Of a stretch of DNA of 15,229 bases, positions 1-6,893 are shown one piece after another. Position 1 is the stretch's first letter. The number at the start of each line of letters is the position of its first letter. The DNA comes from Clostridium sp. CAG:273. GTDB lineage: Bacteria > Bacillota > Clostridia > TANB77 > CAG-508. Under the pieces are notes generated by a model that was given only the letters and a program-made list of their open reading frames with translations, had not been told where the DNA came from and did no database searches. The stretch covers positions 2,185 to 17,413 of the forward strand of contig FR901469.1 of assembly GCA_000438355.1 (NCBI GenBank), in the 5' to 3' direction. Both the position numbers and the translations under genes were made by a program.

Positions 1-1
1 T

Positions 2-727
2 AGAGATGGTAATGCAAATGCAGCACAACAAATTTGGGCAAGAATTATGAAAGATATACATTCAGACTTGAAAGATGCTAAGTTTGTTAAGCCTTCTGGT
101 TTAACAACTGCAACAGTTTGCTTACAATCAGGTAAACTTGCTACAAAAAGCTGTACACAAAAATATACAGAAATATTTAAAGCAGGAACAGTGCCTAAAT
201 ATTGTGAAGGACATGACAAAGTTAAAATATGTAAAGAAACAGGAAAACTTGCTACAGAATATTGCCCAGAAGTAGAAGAAAAAGGCTATGCAGTAACACC
301 AGATAAAGAAAAAGATCCAGCTTGGAAGAGCCTTTCAGGAACAACATATACAAGACCAACAGAAGAGTGCAATAAACACACTGCAACTAATATGGTAAAA
401 GTAAAAAATGTAGTTGGTAAAACTGAGGCAGCAGCAAGAGCAGATTTAGCAGGATTAACAATTAAAGTAAAATATAAAGAAAGTACAAAAACACCAGGAT
501 TGGTTATTTCACAAAGTATAAAGGGAAATGAAGTTGTTACTAAAAACACAACTATTACTTTAACAATAAGTAAGAAAAAAGAAACAACAACACCTCCATC
601 AGGAGGAAATACAGAACCTCCATCAGGCGGGGGAGAAACAAATACAGAAAATCCACCATCAGGTGGTGGCAACACAGAAAAGCCATCTGGTGGAACAGGT
701 ACAAACACAGTTGTAAATAATGCTTAA
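2..727 (+). CDS. Class A penicillin-binding protein, C-terminal part (5' end outside window)
   Basis: The reading frame is open to the left edge, so only the last 241 residues are present; the ATG at 47 is internal. The visible start resembles the end of a transpeptidase domain (IWARIM motif). Next come two Cys-flanked modules (VCLQSGKLATKSC, ICKETGKLATEYC), a pattern found after the transpeptidase domain in clostridial bifunctional PBPs. A PASTA-like domain follows (about residues 132-192 of the fragment, from MVKVKNVVGKT), then a tail rich in Pro, Ser, Gly and Glu with repeated PPSGG units. Class A PBPs polymerise and cross-link peptidoglycan outside the membrane, and PASTA domains are associated with binding muropeptide or beta-lactam. 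The catalytic domains lie outside the window, so the class A assignment rests on the C-terminal architecture. No clear terminator follows, so read-through into cysS is possible. Confidence 0.8.
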   Translation, partial: RDGNANAAQQIWARIMKDIHSDLKDAKFVKPSGLTTATVCLQSGKLATKSCTQKYTEIFKAGTVPKYCEGHDKVKICKETGKLATEYCPEVEEKGYAVTPDKEKDPAWKSLSGTTYTRPTEECNKHTATNMVKVKNVVGKTEAAARADLAGLTIKVKYKESTKTPGLVISQSIKGNEVVTKNTTITLTISKKKETTTPPSGGNTEPPSGGGETNTENPPSGGGNTEKPSGGTGTNTVVNNA

Positions 728-765
728 GTAGAAAAAATTTAGGTTAAAAGTTATGTGTTTAGAAT

Positions 766-771
766 TATAAT
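766..771 (+). promoter_or_regulatory. Candidate -10 box upstream of cysS
   Basis: A perfect TATAAT lies 38 bases before the cysS start. The best -35 match (TTAAAA, 744-749, 16-base spacer) is weak. The predicted leader is only about 30 bases, too short for a T-box riboswitch. Confidence 0.35.
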
Positions 772-808
772 GAGGATATTATATACAACTGTTTGAGAAA
801 GGGGATTT

Positions 809-2209
809 ATGAATATTAAGTTATATAATACTCTAACAAAAAAAGAAGAAAATTTTACTCCATTAGAAGGAAATGAAGTTAGAATTTATAGTTGTGGGCC
901 AACTGTTTACAGTTATGCCCACATAGGTAATTTTAGGTCATATGTATTTATGGACAATTTAAGAAGAGTTTTAAAATATAATGGTTATAATTTAAAACAT
1001 GTAATGAATATTACAGATGTTGGACATTTGGAGTCAGATGCAGACGAAGGCGAAGACAAAATGGAAAAAGCAGCAAGAAAGGAAAATAAAAATCCATATG
1101 AGATTGCGGAATTTTATACAAAAGCTTTTTTCGAAGATATGGACAAATTAAACATAGACAGACCTGAAATTATAGCAAAAGCTACAGAACATATACCAGA
1201 AATGCTTGAATATGTAAAAGAAATTATAAAAAATGGTTATGCATATGAAACAAGCAAAGGAATTTACTTTGATATATCTAAATTAGATAAATATCCTGTT
1301 CTTTCAAATAGAAATTTGGATGACCAAATAGCAGGTGCAAGAGTTGAAGTGGATCCAGAAAAAAGAAATCCATATGATTTTGCATTATGGATAAAAGCAC
1401 CAGAAAATCATATAATGAAGTGGGAAAGCCCATGGGGACTTTCTTATCCAGGTTGGCATATAGAGTGTACTGCAATGGGAAGAAAATATCTAGGAGAAGA
1501 ATTTGACATTCATACTGGTGGAGTTGACCATATACCAACACATCATGAAAACGAAATAGCACAGGCAAAAGGTGCAACAGGTAAAATACATGCTAAATTA
1601 TGGATGCATGGTGAGTTTCTACTAGTAGATGGTGGAAAAATGTCAAAATCTTTAGGAAATGTTTATACAATTTCACAATTACAAGAAAAAGGAATAGAAC
1701 CATTAGCTTACAAGCTATTTTGCTATTCAGCTCATTATAGAACAAAATTAAACTTTACTTTTGATGGTGCTATTGCTTCACAAAAGGCATTAAATAGGCT
1801 TAGAGAAGGATATTTGAAACATTTAAATGGAAATAATGAAATTAGTCAAAAAAATATTGAAGAATATGAAAATAAATTTTTGGAAACAATAAATGATGAT
1901 TTAAACATTCCGGCTGCAATAGGTATAATTTGGGATATTGTTAGAAGCGATAAAAAGTCAAAACAATATGCAAAATTATTGGAAAAATTTGATGAAGTTT
2001 TAGGACTAGATATAAAGAATTCAGAAAAATATTTAGAAGAACAAAAAAATATAGAACTTCCAGAAGAAATAGAAAAGCTTGTAGAAGAGAGAAAACAGGC
2101 AAGACTTGAGAAAAATTGGGCTTTATCAGACGAAATTAGAAATAAATTAATAGAAAATGGCTATCAAGTAGAAGATAGTAAAGATGGAATGACTGTTAAA
2201 AAAATGTAG
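809..2209 (+). CDS. cysS: Cysteine--tRNA ligase (CysRS)
   Basis: This class I aminoacyl-tRNA synthetase activates cysteine with ATP and charges tRNA-Cys in the cytoplasm. At 466 residues it has the usual family length. The HIGN signature is at residues 38-41 and KMSKS at 277-281. The zinc site expected for CysRS is complete: C29, C220, H245 (in the HHENE motif) and E249. The last three sit 11 residues later than their E. coli equivalents, consistent with a small insertion before C220. The C-terminal anticodon-binding region is helical and Lys/Glu-rich. The start is supported by AAAGGGG at 798-804, with four bases before the ATG. The stop lies 22 bases before the preferred start of the next gene, so the two are probably co-transcribed. 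Identification is secure. Confidence 0.98.
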   Translation: MNIKLYNTLTKKEENFTPLEGNEVRIYSCGPTVYSYAHIGNFRSYVFMDNLRRVLKYNGYNLKHVMNITDVGHLESDADEGEDKMEKAARKENKNPYEIAEFYTKAFFEDMDKLNIDRPEIIAKATEHIPEMLEYVKEIIKNGYAYETSKGIYFDISKLDKYPVLSNRNLDDQIAGARVEVDPEKRNPYDFALWIKAPENHIMKWESPWGLSYPGWHIECTAMGRKYLGEEFDIHTGGVDHIPTHHENEIAQAKGATGKIHAKLWMHGEFLLVDGGKMSKSLGNVYTISQLQEKGIEPLAYKLFCYSAHYRTKLNFTFDGAIASQKALNRLREGYLKHLNGNNEISQKNIEEYENKFLETINDDLNIPAAIGIIWDIVRSDKKSKQYAKLLEKFDEVLGLDIKNSEKYLEEQKNIELPEEIEKLVEERKQARLEKNWALSDEIRNKLIENGYQVEDSKDGMTVKKM

Positions 2210-2218
2210 AATTGTAAT

Positions 2219-2223
2219 GGAGG
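2219..2223 (+). promoter_or_regulatory. Shine-Dalgarno site that favours a GTG start at 2232
   Basis: GGAGG overlaps the last base of the candidate ATG at 2217-2219, so it cannot serve that codon. It lies eight bases before an in-frame GTG at 2232, which is ideal spacing. No ribosome binding site is visible upstream of 2217. Confidence 0.65.
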
Positions 2224-2231
2224 AAATTGCC

Positions 2232-3314
2232 GTGGAGACAGAAGAAAAGATAGGTTTTTTTGAAAGACTAAAAATAGCAATATTTAAATTTGAGGATTAT
2301 GCAAAACTTGCTGCACAAAAAATAAACAAAGCTGTTATTTATATGCTAATTTTAATGTTAGTATTTGCTTTATGTGTAAGTACAGCAACTACCTATAAAT
2401 TTTCTCAGAGTTTAAATGGTTTAGCAAGTTATATAAGTAATGAAATAGGAACATTACAATTCAAAGATGGAATTTTAAGAATAGTTCCATCTAATGAGAA
2501 GGACAAGCCTATAATTATAGAAAATGAAGAACTGCCAATTGGAAAAATTATTATAGACACAGGAGACCTGGAACAATCAAAAATAGACGAGTACAACGAC
2601 CAAATAAAGCATTATACTACTGGTATTGTTGTTTTAAAAGATAAAATAATTACCAAAACAGATATGGCTGCTATTACAACAACTATGGCATACAGAGATA
2701 TTTCAGAACAATATGGAATTGGTGAATTTAACAAAGAAAATATTATATCAATTATTACAGGTGAAGGAAGTATAAAGTTATGTATGTCTTTCTTTGCAAT
2801 AACAGCAATTTACTTGTTTATAATATATTTTTCTACAGTATTAATAGATGCAATTTTCTTAGCTTTACTTGCATATATTACATCTATTATAGCAAGAGTA
2901 AGGTTAAAACCTGCTGCTGCATATAATATTGCTGTATATTCTTTATCACTTCCTGTTATACTAAATTTAGTATACATTGTAGCAAATATTCTTACAGGTT
3001 TTGTAATAGAGTATTTCCAATTAGTCTATACAGCAATTGCAAGTATCTATGTTGTTGCAACAGTTTTAATAATTAGAAGTGACGTAATAAAGAAACAAGC
3101 AGAACTAAATAGAATTATGTCTGAGCAAGAAAAGGTAAGACAAGAAATGGAAAGAAAAAAGCAAGAAGAAGAGGAAGAAACAGAAAGAGAAAAGGCTAAA
3201 AAAGAGCAACAAGAGAAAGAAAAGCAGGAAAAAGAACAAGAAGAAAAGCAAAAAAATAAAGAAGAAAAGAAAGAAAAAGGTAGCGGAAAAAGCGGAGGAG
3301 AAGAACCAGCATAA
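2232..3314 (+). CDS. DUF1189-like integral membrane protein with charged C-terminal tail
   Basis: This is a predicted membrane protein of about 360 residues and unknown function. A short cytoplasmic N-terminus is followed by a membrane segment (AVIYMLILMLVFALCVSTAT), a soluble region of roughly 130 residues that is probably outside the cell, and then about three closely spaced hydrophobic segments. This layout, with the FERLKIAIFKFEDYAKL lead-in, fits the DUF1189 family of Firmicutes, but I recognise it by general pattern only. The last 75 or so residues are almost purely Glu, Lys, Gln and Arg and are likely a cytoplasmic coiled coil. The ATG at 2217 gives a frame five residues longer but has no ribosome binding site; the GTG at 2232 has GGAGG at good spacing and is preferred. 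It follows cysS closely and precedes ftsH by 133 bases. Confidence 0.75.
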   Translation: METEEKIGFFERLKIAIFKFEDYAKLAAQKINKAVIYMLILMLVFALCVSTATTYKFSQSLNGLASYISNEIGTLQFKDGILRIVPSNEKDKPIIIENEELPIGKIIIDTGDLEQSKIDEYNDQIKHYTTGIVVLKDKIITKTDMAAITTTMAYRDISEQYGIGEFNKENIISIITGEGSIKLCMSFFAITAIYLFIIYFSTVLIDAIFLALLAYITSIIARVRLKPAAAYNIAVYSLSLPVILNLVYIVANILTGFVIEYFQLVYTAIASIYVVATVLIIRSDVIKKQAELNRIMSEQEKVRQEMERKKQEEEEETEREKAKKEQQEKEKQEKEQEEKQKNKEEKKEKGSGKSGGEEPA

Positions 3315-3447
3315 AATATTTATACAAAAATAGCTACATTAAATAAATTTTATATATAGTTTTTATAAATTTATATGGATAATTAAAAATTATATATGCA
3401 ATTGGGAAATAGTATAACTCAAATAAAAAGCGAAAGGATTTAACTAG

Positions 3448-5241
3448 ATGAAGGAAGAAGAAAAGAAAAATAATAAAAAGAAAAATCTGTATTTCGTAAT
3501 AACAGCAATAGTTTTAATAATTATAGCTGCGGCGTTAACAATATATGTTGTTGCAACAAACAAAAAAGGTGACAACACTGAAATAGCTTATACAGAGCTT
3601 ATTAGAGAAATTGGTGATGGTAATGTAGAAAAAGTAGAAATGACTACAGGTAGTACAACCGTTAAAGTTAAACTAAAAGATGAGACAGATGAAAGAAAAT
3701 GTATTGTGCCAAATACTCAAGCTTTTGTAGAATTAATTCAAAGTAAAGTAGAAGATGGCAATAATATAGAGTTAAACCAAAAAAAGCCTAATGTATTTAT
3801 AACAATATTTAGTAATTTATTTACTTTGTTACCAACAATTCTTTTAGTAGTTTTATTTATAATGTTATTTAAATTGCAAGGATTAGGAGATAAAAGTAAA
3901 GTTTATGATACAGAGACAACTAAGTCAAAAATAACATTTGGAGATGTTGCAGGATTAGATGAAGAAAAACAAGAAATGATAGAAATTGTAGATTTCTTAA
4001 AAAATCCTGACAAATTTTATGAAATGGGAGCAAAAATTCCAAGAGGAGTACTTCTTTGTGGAAAGCCTGGAACAGGTAAAACTTTAATTGCTAAAGCAAT
4101 TGCAGGTGAAGCGAATGTACCATTTATTTCTATGAGTGGTTCAGAATTTATAGAAATGTTTGCAGGACTTGGAGCTTCTAGAGTAAGAAAATTGTTCGAG
4201 AAAGCAAAGAAAATAGCTCCATGCATAGTTTTTATAGATGAAATAGACGCGGTTGGTTCTAGAAGAACAAGTGGTAGTGGTGCAGAGTCAGAAAATAACC
4301 AAACATTAAATCAATTATTAGTTGAAATGGATGGATTTGATACAGAAGAAACAATTATAGTTTTGGCTGCAACAAATAGACCAGAAATGTTGGATAAAGC
4401 ACTACTTAGACCAGGAAGATTTGACAGACAGATAAATATTGCACTTCCAGACTTAAATGGAAGAGAGGCAATATTAAAAATACATGCTAAAGACAAAAAG
4501 TTTGCAGAAAATATTGACTTAAAGAATATTGCTGAAGATACAGCAGGATTTTCTGGTGCAGAGCTTGCAAACATTTTAAATGAAGCTGCAATTATTGCTA
4601 CAATAAACAAGCACAATGCAATAACAAATAAAGATATAGAAGATGCTACAAAAAAAGTAACAATAGGTATTGAAAAACATAGTAGAGTTGTTTCAGAAAA
4701 GGATAAAAAATTAACAGCATACCACGAAGCAGGTCATGCTATAGTTAGTAGTCAATTAGAAACACAAAAAGATATTAAAGAGGTATCTATAATACCAAGA
4801 GGTGTAGCAGGTGGATATACAATGTATAAATCGAATGAAGATAAATATTATATATCTAAAACAGAAATGGAAGAAAAATTGGTATCTTTATTAGGTGGAC
4901 GTGCTGCAGAAAAGATAGCTTTAAATGATATCTCAACAGGTGCAAGCAACGATATAGAAGTTGCAACACAAATTGCTAAAGATATGATTGTAAAATATGG
5001 AATGAGTGACGATTTAGGACCAATTTATATAGACACAGAAAAAGACCCATATGAATTACAACTATTTGGTGAAAAATTTGGAGATGCAGTTGGTGCAGAA
5101 GTAAAAATAATGATAGACAATGCTTATGTAAAAGCACAAAAACTTATATTAAATAATATGGATAAGCTAAATAAAGTAGCTGAAGCTTTAATAGAGAAAG
5201 AAATAATTTCTGCTGAAGAATTTCAAGATTTAATAAAATAA
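3448..5241 (+). CDS. ftsH: ATP-dependent zinc metalloprotease FtsH
   Basis: This membrane-anchored AAA+ protease degrades misfolded membrane proteins and short-lived regulators as a hexamer. Two membrane segments (about residues 14-37 and 116-141) flank an extracytoplasmic domain. The AAA module has Walker A GKPGTGKT (205-212), Walker B with D264-E265, and arginine fingers R321 and R324 in RPGRFDR. The protease domain has the zinc motif HEAGH (426-430) and a third ligand D502 in TGASNDIE. All catalytic residues are present. Two details differ from common FtsH: Walker A has Lys where Pro is usual (GPPGTGKT), and the pore motif reads F238-A-G instead of F-V-G. At 597 residues the C-terminal tail is shorter than in E. 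coli. The start is supported by GAAAGGA about ten bases upstream. A strong terminator follows. Confidence 0.98.
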   Translation: MKEEEKKNNKKKNLYFVITAIVLIIIAAALTIYVVATNKKGDNTEIAYTELIREIGDGNVEKVEMTTGSTTVKVKLKDETDERKCIVPNTQAFVELIQSKVEDGNNIELNQKKPNVFITIFSNLFTLLPTILLVVLFIMLFKLQGLGDKSKVYDTETTKSKITFGDVAGLDEEKQEMIEIVDFLKNPDKFYEMGAKIPRGVLLCGKPGTGKTLIAKAIAGEANVPFISMSGSEFIEMFAGLGASRVRKLFEKAKKIAPCIVFIDEIDAVGSRRTSGSGAESENNQTLNQLLVEMDGFDTEETIIVLAATNRPEMLDKALLRPGRFDRQINIALPDLNGREAILKIHAKDKKFAENIDLKNIAEDTAGFSGAELANILNEAAIIATINKHNAITNKDIEDATKKVTIGIEKHSRVVSEKDKKLTAYHEAGHAIVSSQLETQKDIKEVSIIPRGVAGGYTMYKSNEDKYYISKTEMEEKLVSLLGGRAAEKIALNDISTGASNDIEVATQIAKDMIVKYGMSDDLGPIYIDTEKDPYELQLFGEKFGDAVGAEVKIMIDNAYVKAQKLILNNMDKLNKVAEALIEKEIISAEEFQDLIK

Positions 5242-5249
5242 TAAAAAGT

Positions 5250-5304
5250 AATAGAGACAAATGCTTTTTCAAATTTAGGAAATTAGCATATGTCTCTATT
5301 TTTT
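5250..5304. terminator. Bidirectional rho-independent terminator between ftsH and the RluA-type gene
   Basis: A 10-bp stem (5250-5259 with 5291-5300) extends past one A-A mismatch into a second 5-bp stem (ATGCT 5261-5265 with AGCAT 5285-5289). T-rich sequence follows on the plus strand and A-rich sequence precedes it, so it can end both converging transcripts. Confidence 0.9.
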
Positions 5305-5337
5305 GTAAGTTGCTTTTATTGTATAATTGCCTTTAAC

Positions 5338-6315
5338 TTAGTTAATTAGTAAATTAAATTTGTTAATTAATTCTTTTGGTAAGACAAATTCTTTTTCATT
5401 TAAGTAATTTAAACTATGTATAAAGTTGTCTGTGGAATAATTTTTAATATTACTGTGAACATCTAGATAATCTTCTTTATAATATTTATTATCGTAATGT
5501 TTTTCGTCTGTTTTAAAATTAAACTTTATTTTATAACTACAAAGATTTTGAGTTTTAAATCCAAATTTTTTGTTTATTTCGTTTTTTCCGTATTTTCCAT
5601 CACCAATTATAGGGTAACCAATATGTGCTAAATGAGCACGAATTTGATGAGTTTTTCCTGTTAAAAGTTCAATATCTAATATAGAATAATTTTTAGCTTT
5701 ATTTATATTTAAAACAGTGTATTTTGTAGTAATTGGTACATAACCTTTTTTAGGAGTATCAGATATATACACTTGAGATTTTTTATTATCTTTAAATAAA
5801 TATGCTTGTAATGTTTTTTGTTTATCTGAGAGAATTCCATATACCATAGCTAAATAATGTTTTTCAATTTCATGATTTTTAAATTTGTTTAATAAAATAT
5901 TTAAAGCTTCTTGATTTTTTGCGAATAATGTTAGTCCAGTAGTATTTCTATCTAATCTATGACAAGGCTCTAAAAATTTAAAGTTATGTTGTTTTTTTAA
6001 TAAGCAAGTTAAACCGCTATCTCCTGTAACTTCAATTTGTTCTGGTTTATTTGCTATTAAAATATTGTTATCTTCATAAATAATATTTATTTTAATTTGT
6101 GTATTTGGTAGTAAAAGTTCATCAGAAATGTATACTTTTACATTATCATTAGTATGTAAAAGTATATTTTCGCTTATTCTTATGTTATTTATTTTTATAT
6201 CTTTTTTACGCAAGGTTTTATAAAAAAGTGAATTTGTTAAAGAAGGAAAATTGTGCATTAAAAAAGATTGTAGTTTTTTATTATTAAATTTATTTGGAAC
6301 AACTAATTCTTTCAT
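5338..6315 (-). CDS. RluA-family RNA pseudouridine synthase
   Basis: This enzyme isomerises uridine to pseudouridine in rRNA or tRNA. Of its 325 residues, about 1-65 form a short S4-like RNA-binding region (LRKKDIKINNIRI). The catalytic domain follows, with signature HRLDRNTTGL and nucleophile D122. The later family motif TGKTHQIRAHL, followed by IGYPIIGDGKYG, lies at about 220-245. Beyond the usual domain end there is an extra C-terminal stretch of some 60 residues with no recognised domain. Which RluA-type position it modifies cannot be told from sequence. The gene converges on ftsH and shares its terminator. AGGAG lies 12 bases before the ATG, slightly far. Base composition is extremely AT-rich (10 G/C in 5341-5400). 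Confidence 0.92.
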   Translation of the reverse strand: MKELVVPNKFNNKKLQSFLMHNFPSLTNSLFYKTLRKKDIKINNIRISENILLHTNDNVKVYISDELLLPNTQIKINIIYEDNNILIANKPEQIEVTGDSGLTCLLKKQHNFKFLEPCHRLDRNTTGLTLFAKNQEALNILLNKFKNHEIEKHYLAMVYGILSDKQKTLQAYLFKDNKKSQVYISDTPKKGYVPITTKYTVLNINKAKNYSILDIELLTGKTHQIRAHLAHIGYPIIGDGKYGKNEINKKFGFKTQNLCSYKIKFNFKTDEKHYDNKYYKEDYLDVHSNIKNYSTDNFIHSLNYLNEKEFVLPKELINKFNLLIN

Positions 6316-6345
6316 ATATTTTATAAACTCCTGTATATTTTAATG

Positions 6346-6372
6346 AAAAAGATGCTCCAAGGTAGGAGCACC
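6346..6372 (-). terminator. Rho-independent terminator of the 73-codon gene
   Basis: Read on the minus strand, GGTGCTCC (6372-6365) pairs with GGAGCATC (6358-6351) over a six-base loop, with one G-T wobble, and five T residues follow (6350-6346). It lies downstream of the small minus-strand gene, which would therefore be an independent unit. Confidence 0.75.
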
Positions 6373-6490
6373 TTTTCGTAGGCAAACTGTTAACTTTAAT
6401 AGACTACAGGTTATAGGAAATGAATTATAAAAATGCATTACATACTTTGCATGTTTACAATACATATCCATTTGGACGGTAAGAAATAAA

Positions 6491-6712
6491 TTAATAACCA
6501 GCCTTTTTCAACCGTTCTACTTCTTCTCTTGTCCAAGAACCTAAAGGGAAGCAGGGAAAGTTATATTGATTTATCAATCCTTTCTTTGCAAGTTCGGTAA
6601 ACCGAGACTTATCACGAGAATTAATGGCTATCTCTAAATCATTGAGCCAAATACGTTCTCGACGTTCGTCTTCACGGGCCTCCCAATCATGCATGCTTTT
6701 ACCGTACGTCAT
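6491..6712 (-). CDS. Small charged hypothetical protein, foreign-looking
   Basis: I do not recognise this 73-residue protein. Its N-terminal third is highly charged (WEAREDERRERIWL). The middle (LEIAINSRDKSRFTELAKK) looks helical and loosely recalls IDEAL-type short motifs, a weak resemblance. It ends with WTREEVERLKKAGY. No signal peptide or membrane segment is present. Evidence that it is real: AAAGGAGG eight bases before the ATG, a perfect -10 box with a -35 box at 17-base spacing, and a terminator downstream. It differs sharply from its neighbours in composition: 90 of 222 bases are G or C, and seven of eight Arg codons are CGN, whereas other genes here use AGA almost exclusively. This suggests recent acquisition. 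It is divergent from the glucosaminidase gene. Confidence 0.75.
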   Translation of the reverse strand: MTYGKSMHDWEAREDERRERIWLNDLEIAINSRDKSRFTELAKKGLINQYNFPCFPLGSWTREEVERLKKAGY

Positions 6713-6750
6713 AAGTTAAGCCTCCTTTATAATAAAGTTTGCATGAGTTA

Positions 6751-6779
6751 ATTATAACATTTATCTACAAATTTAGCAA
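6751..6779 (-). promoter_or_regulatory. Promoter of the 73-codon gene
   Basis: Read on the minus strand, -35 TTGCTA (6779-6774), a 17-base spacer and a perfect -10 TATAAT (6756-6751). The predicted leader is about 30 bases and contains the AAAGGAGG ribosome binding site. Confidence 0.75.
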
Positions 6780-6843
6780 TCTTAGTCGAATTTTCGTATG
6801 AATTTCTGTGACATAATTATCAAAAAAATTCCTTGACTAAGAT
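6779..6843. repeat. Inverted repeat touching both divergent -35 boxes
   Basis: ATCTTAGTC (6779-6787) is matched by its exact reverse complement GACTAAGAT (6835-6843). The left arm begins on the last base of the minus-strand -35 box; the right arm overlaps the plus-strand -35 box (6833-6838). It could be a paired operator. There is no proof of binding. Confidence 0.45.
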
Positions 6844-6861
6844 ATGTAACAATGATATACT
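6833..6861 (+). promoter_or_regulatory. Promoter of the glucosaminidase operon
   Basis: -35 TTGACT (6833-6838), a 17-base spacer and -10 TATACT (6856-6861) form a near-consensus housekeeping promoter. Transcription should begin near 6868. That rules out the in-frame ATG codons at 6852 and 6864 and supports the start at 6894. Confidence 0.85.
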
Positions 6862-6883
6862 TTATGTGGAAATTTAGTACAAA

Positions 6884-6889
6884 AGGAGG
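6884..6889 (+). promoter_or_regulatory. Shine-Dalgarno site that sets the glucosaminidase start
   Basis: AGGAGG lies four bases before the ATG at 6894. The spacing is short; a TTG at 6897 would be seven bases away and is a possible alternative. Confidence 0.75.
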
Positions 6890-6893
6890 AAAA

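Noticed and set aside
728..808. T-box riboswitch before cysS
   Set aside because: The gap is only 81 bases, with no specifier stem, T-box sequence or terminator hairpin.
3315..3447. Terminator or promoter between the DUF1189-like gene and ftsH
   Set aside because: Only weak AT-only pairing is present, and the best -10 (TATAAC at 3412) lacks a credible -35. The region may simply be read through.
6338..6472. A 43-codon minus-strand frame starting MDMYCKHAKYV
   Set aside because: It has no ribosome binding site and runs through the terminator hairpin of the small gene, so it is very probably non-coding.
6852..6893. Upstream in-frame starts for the glucosaminidase
   Set aside because: They lie in or at the -10 box, before the expected transcription start, whereas the ATG at 6894 has AGGAGG before it.
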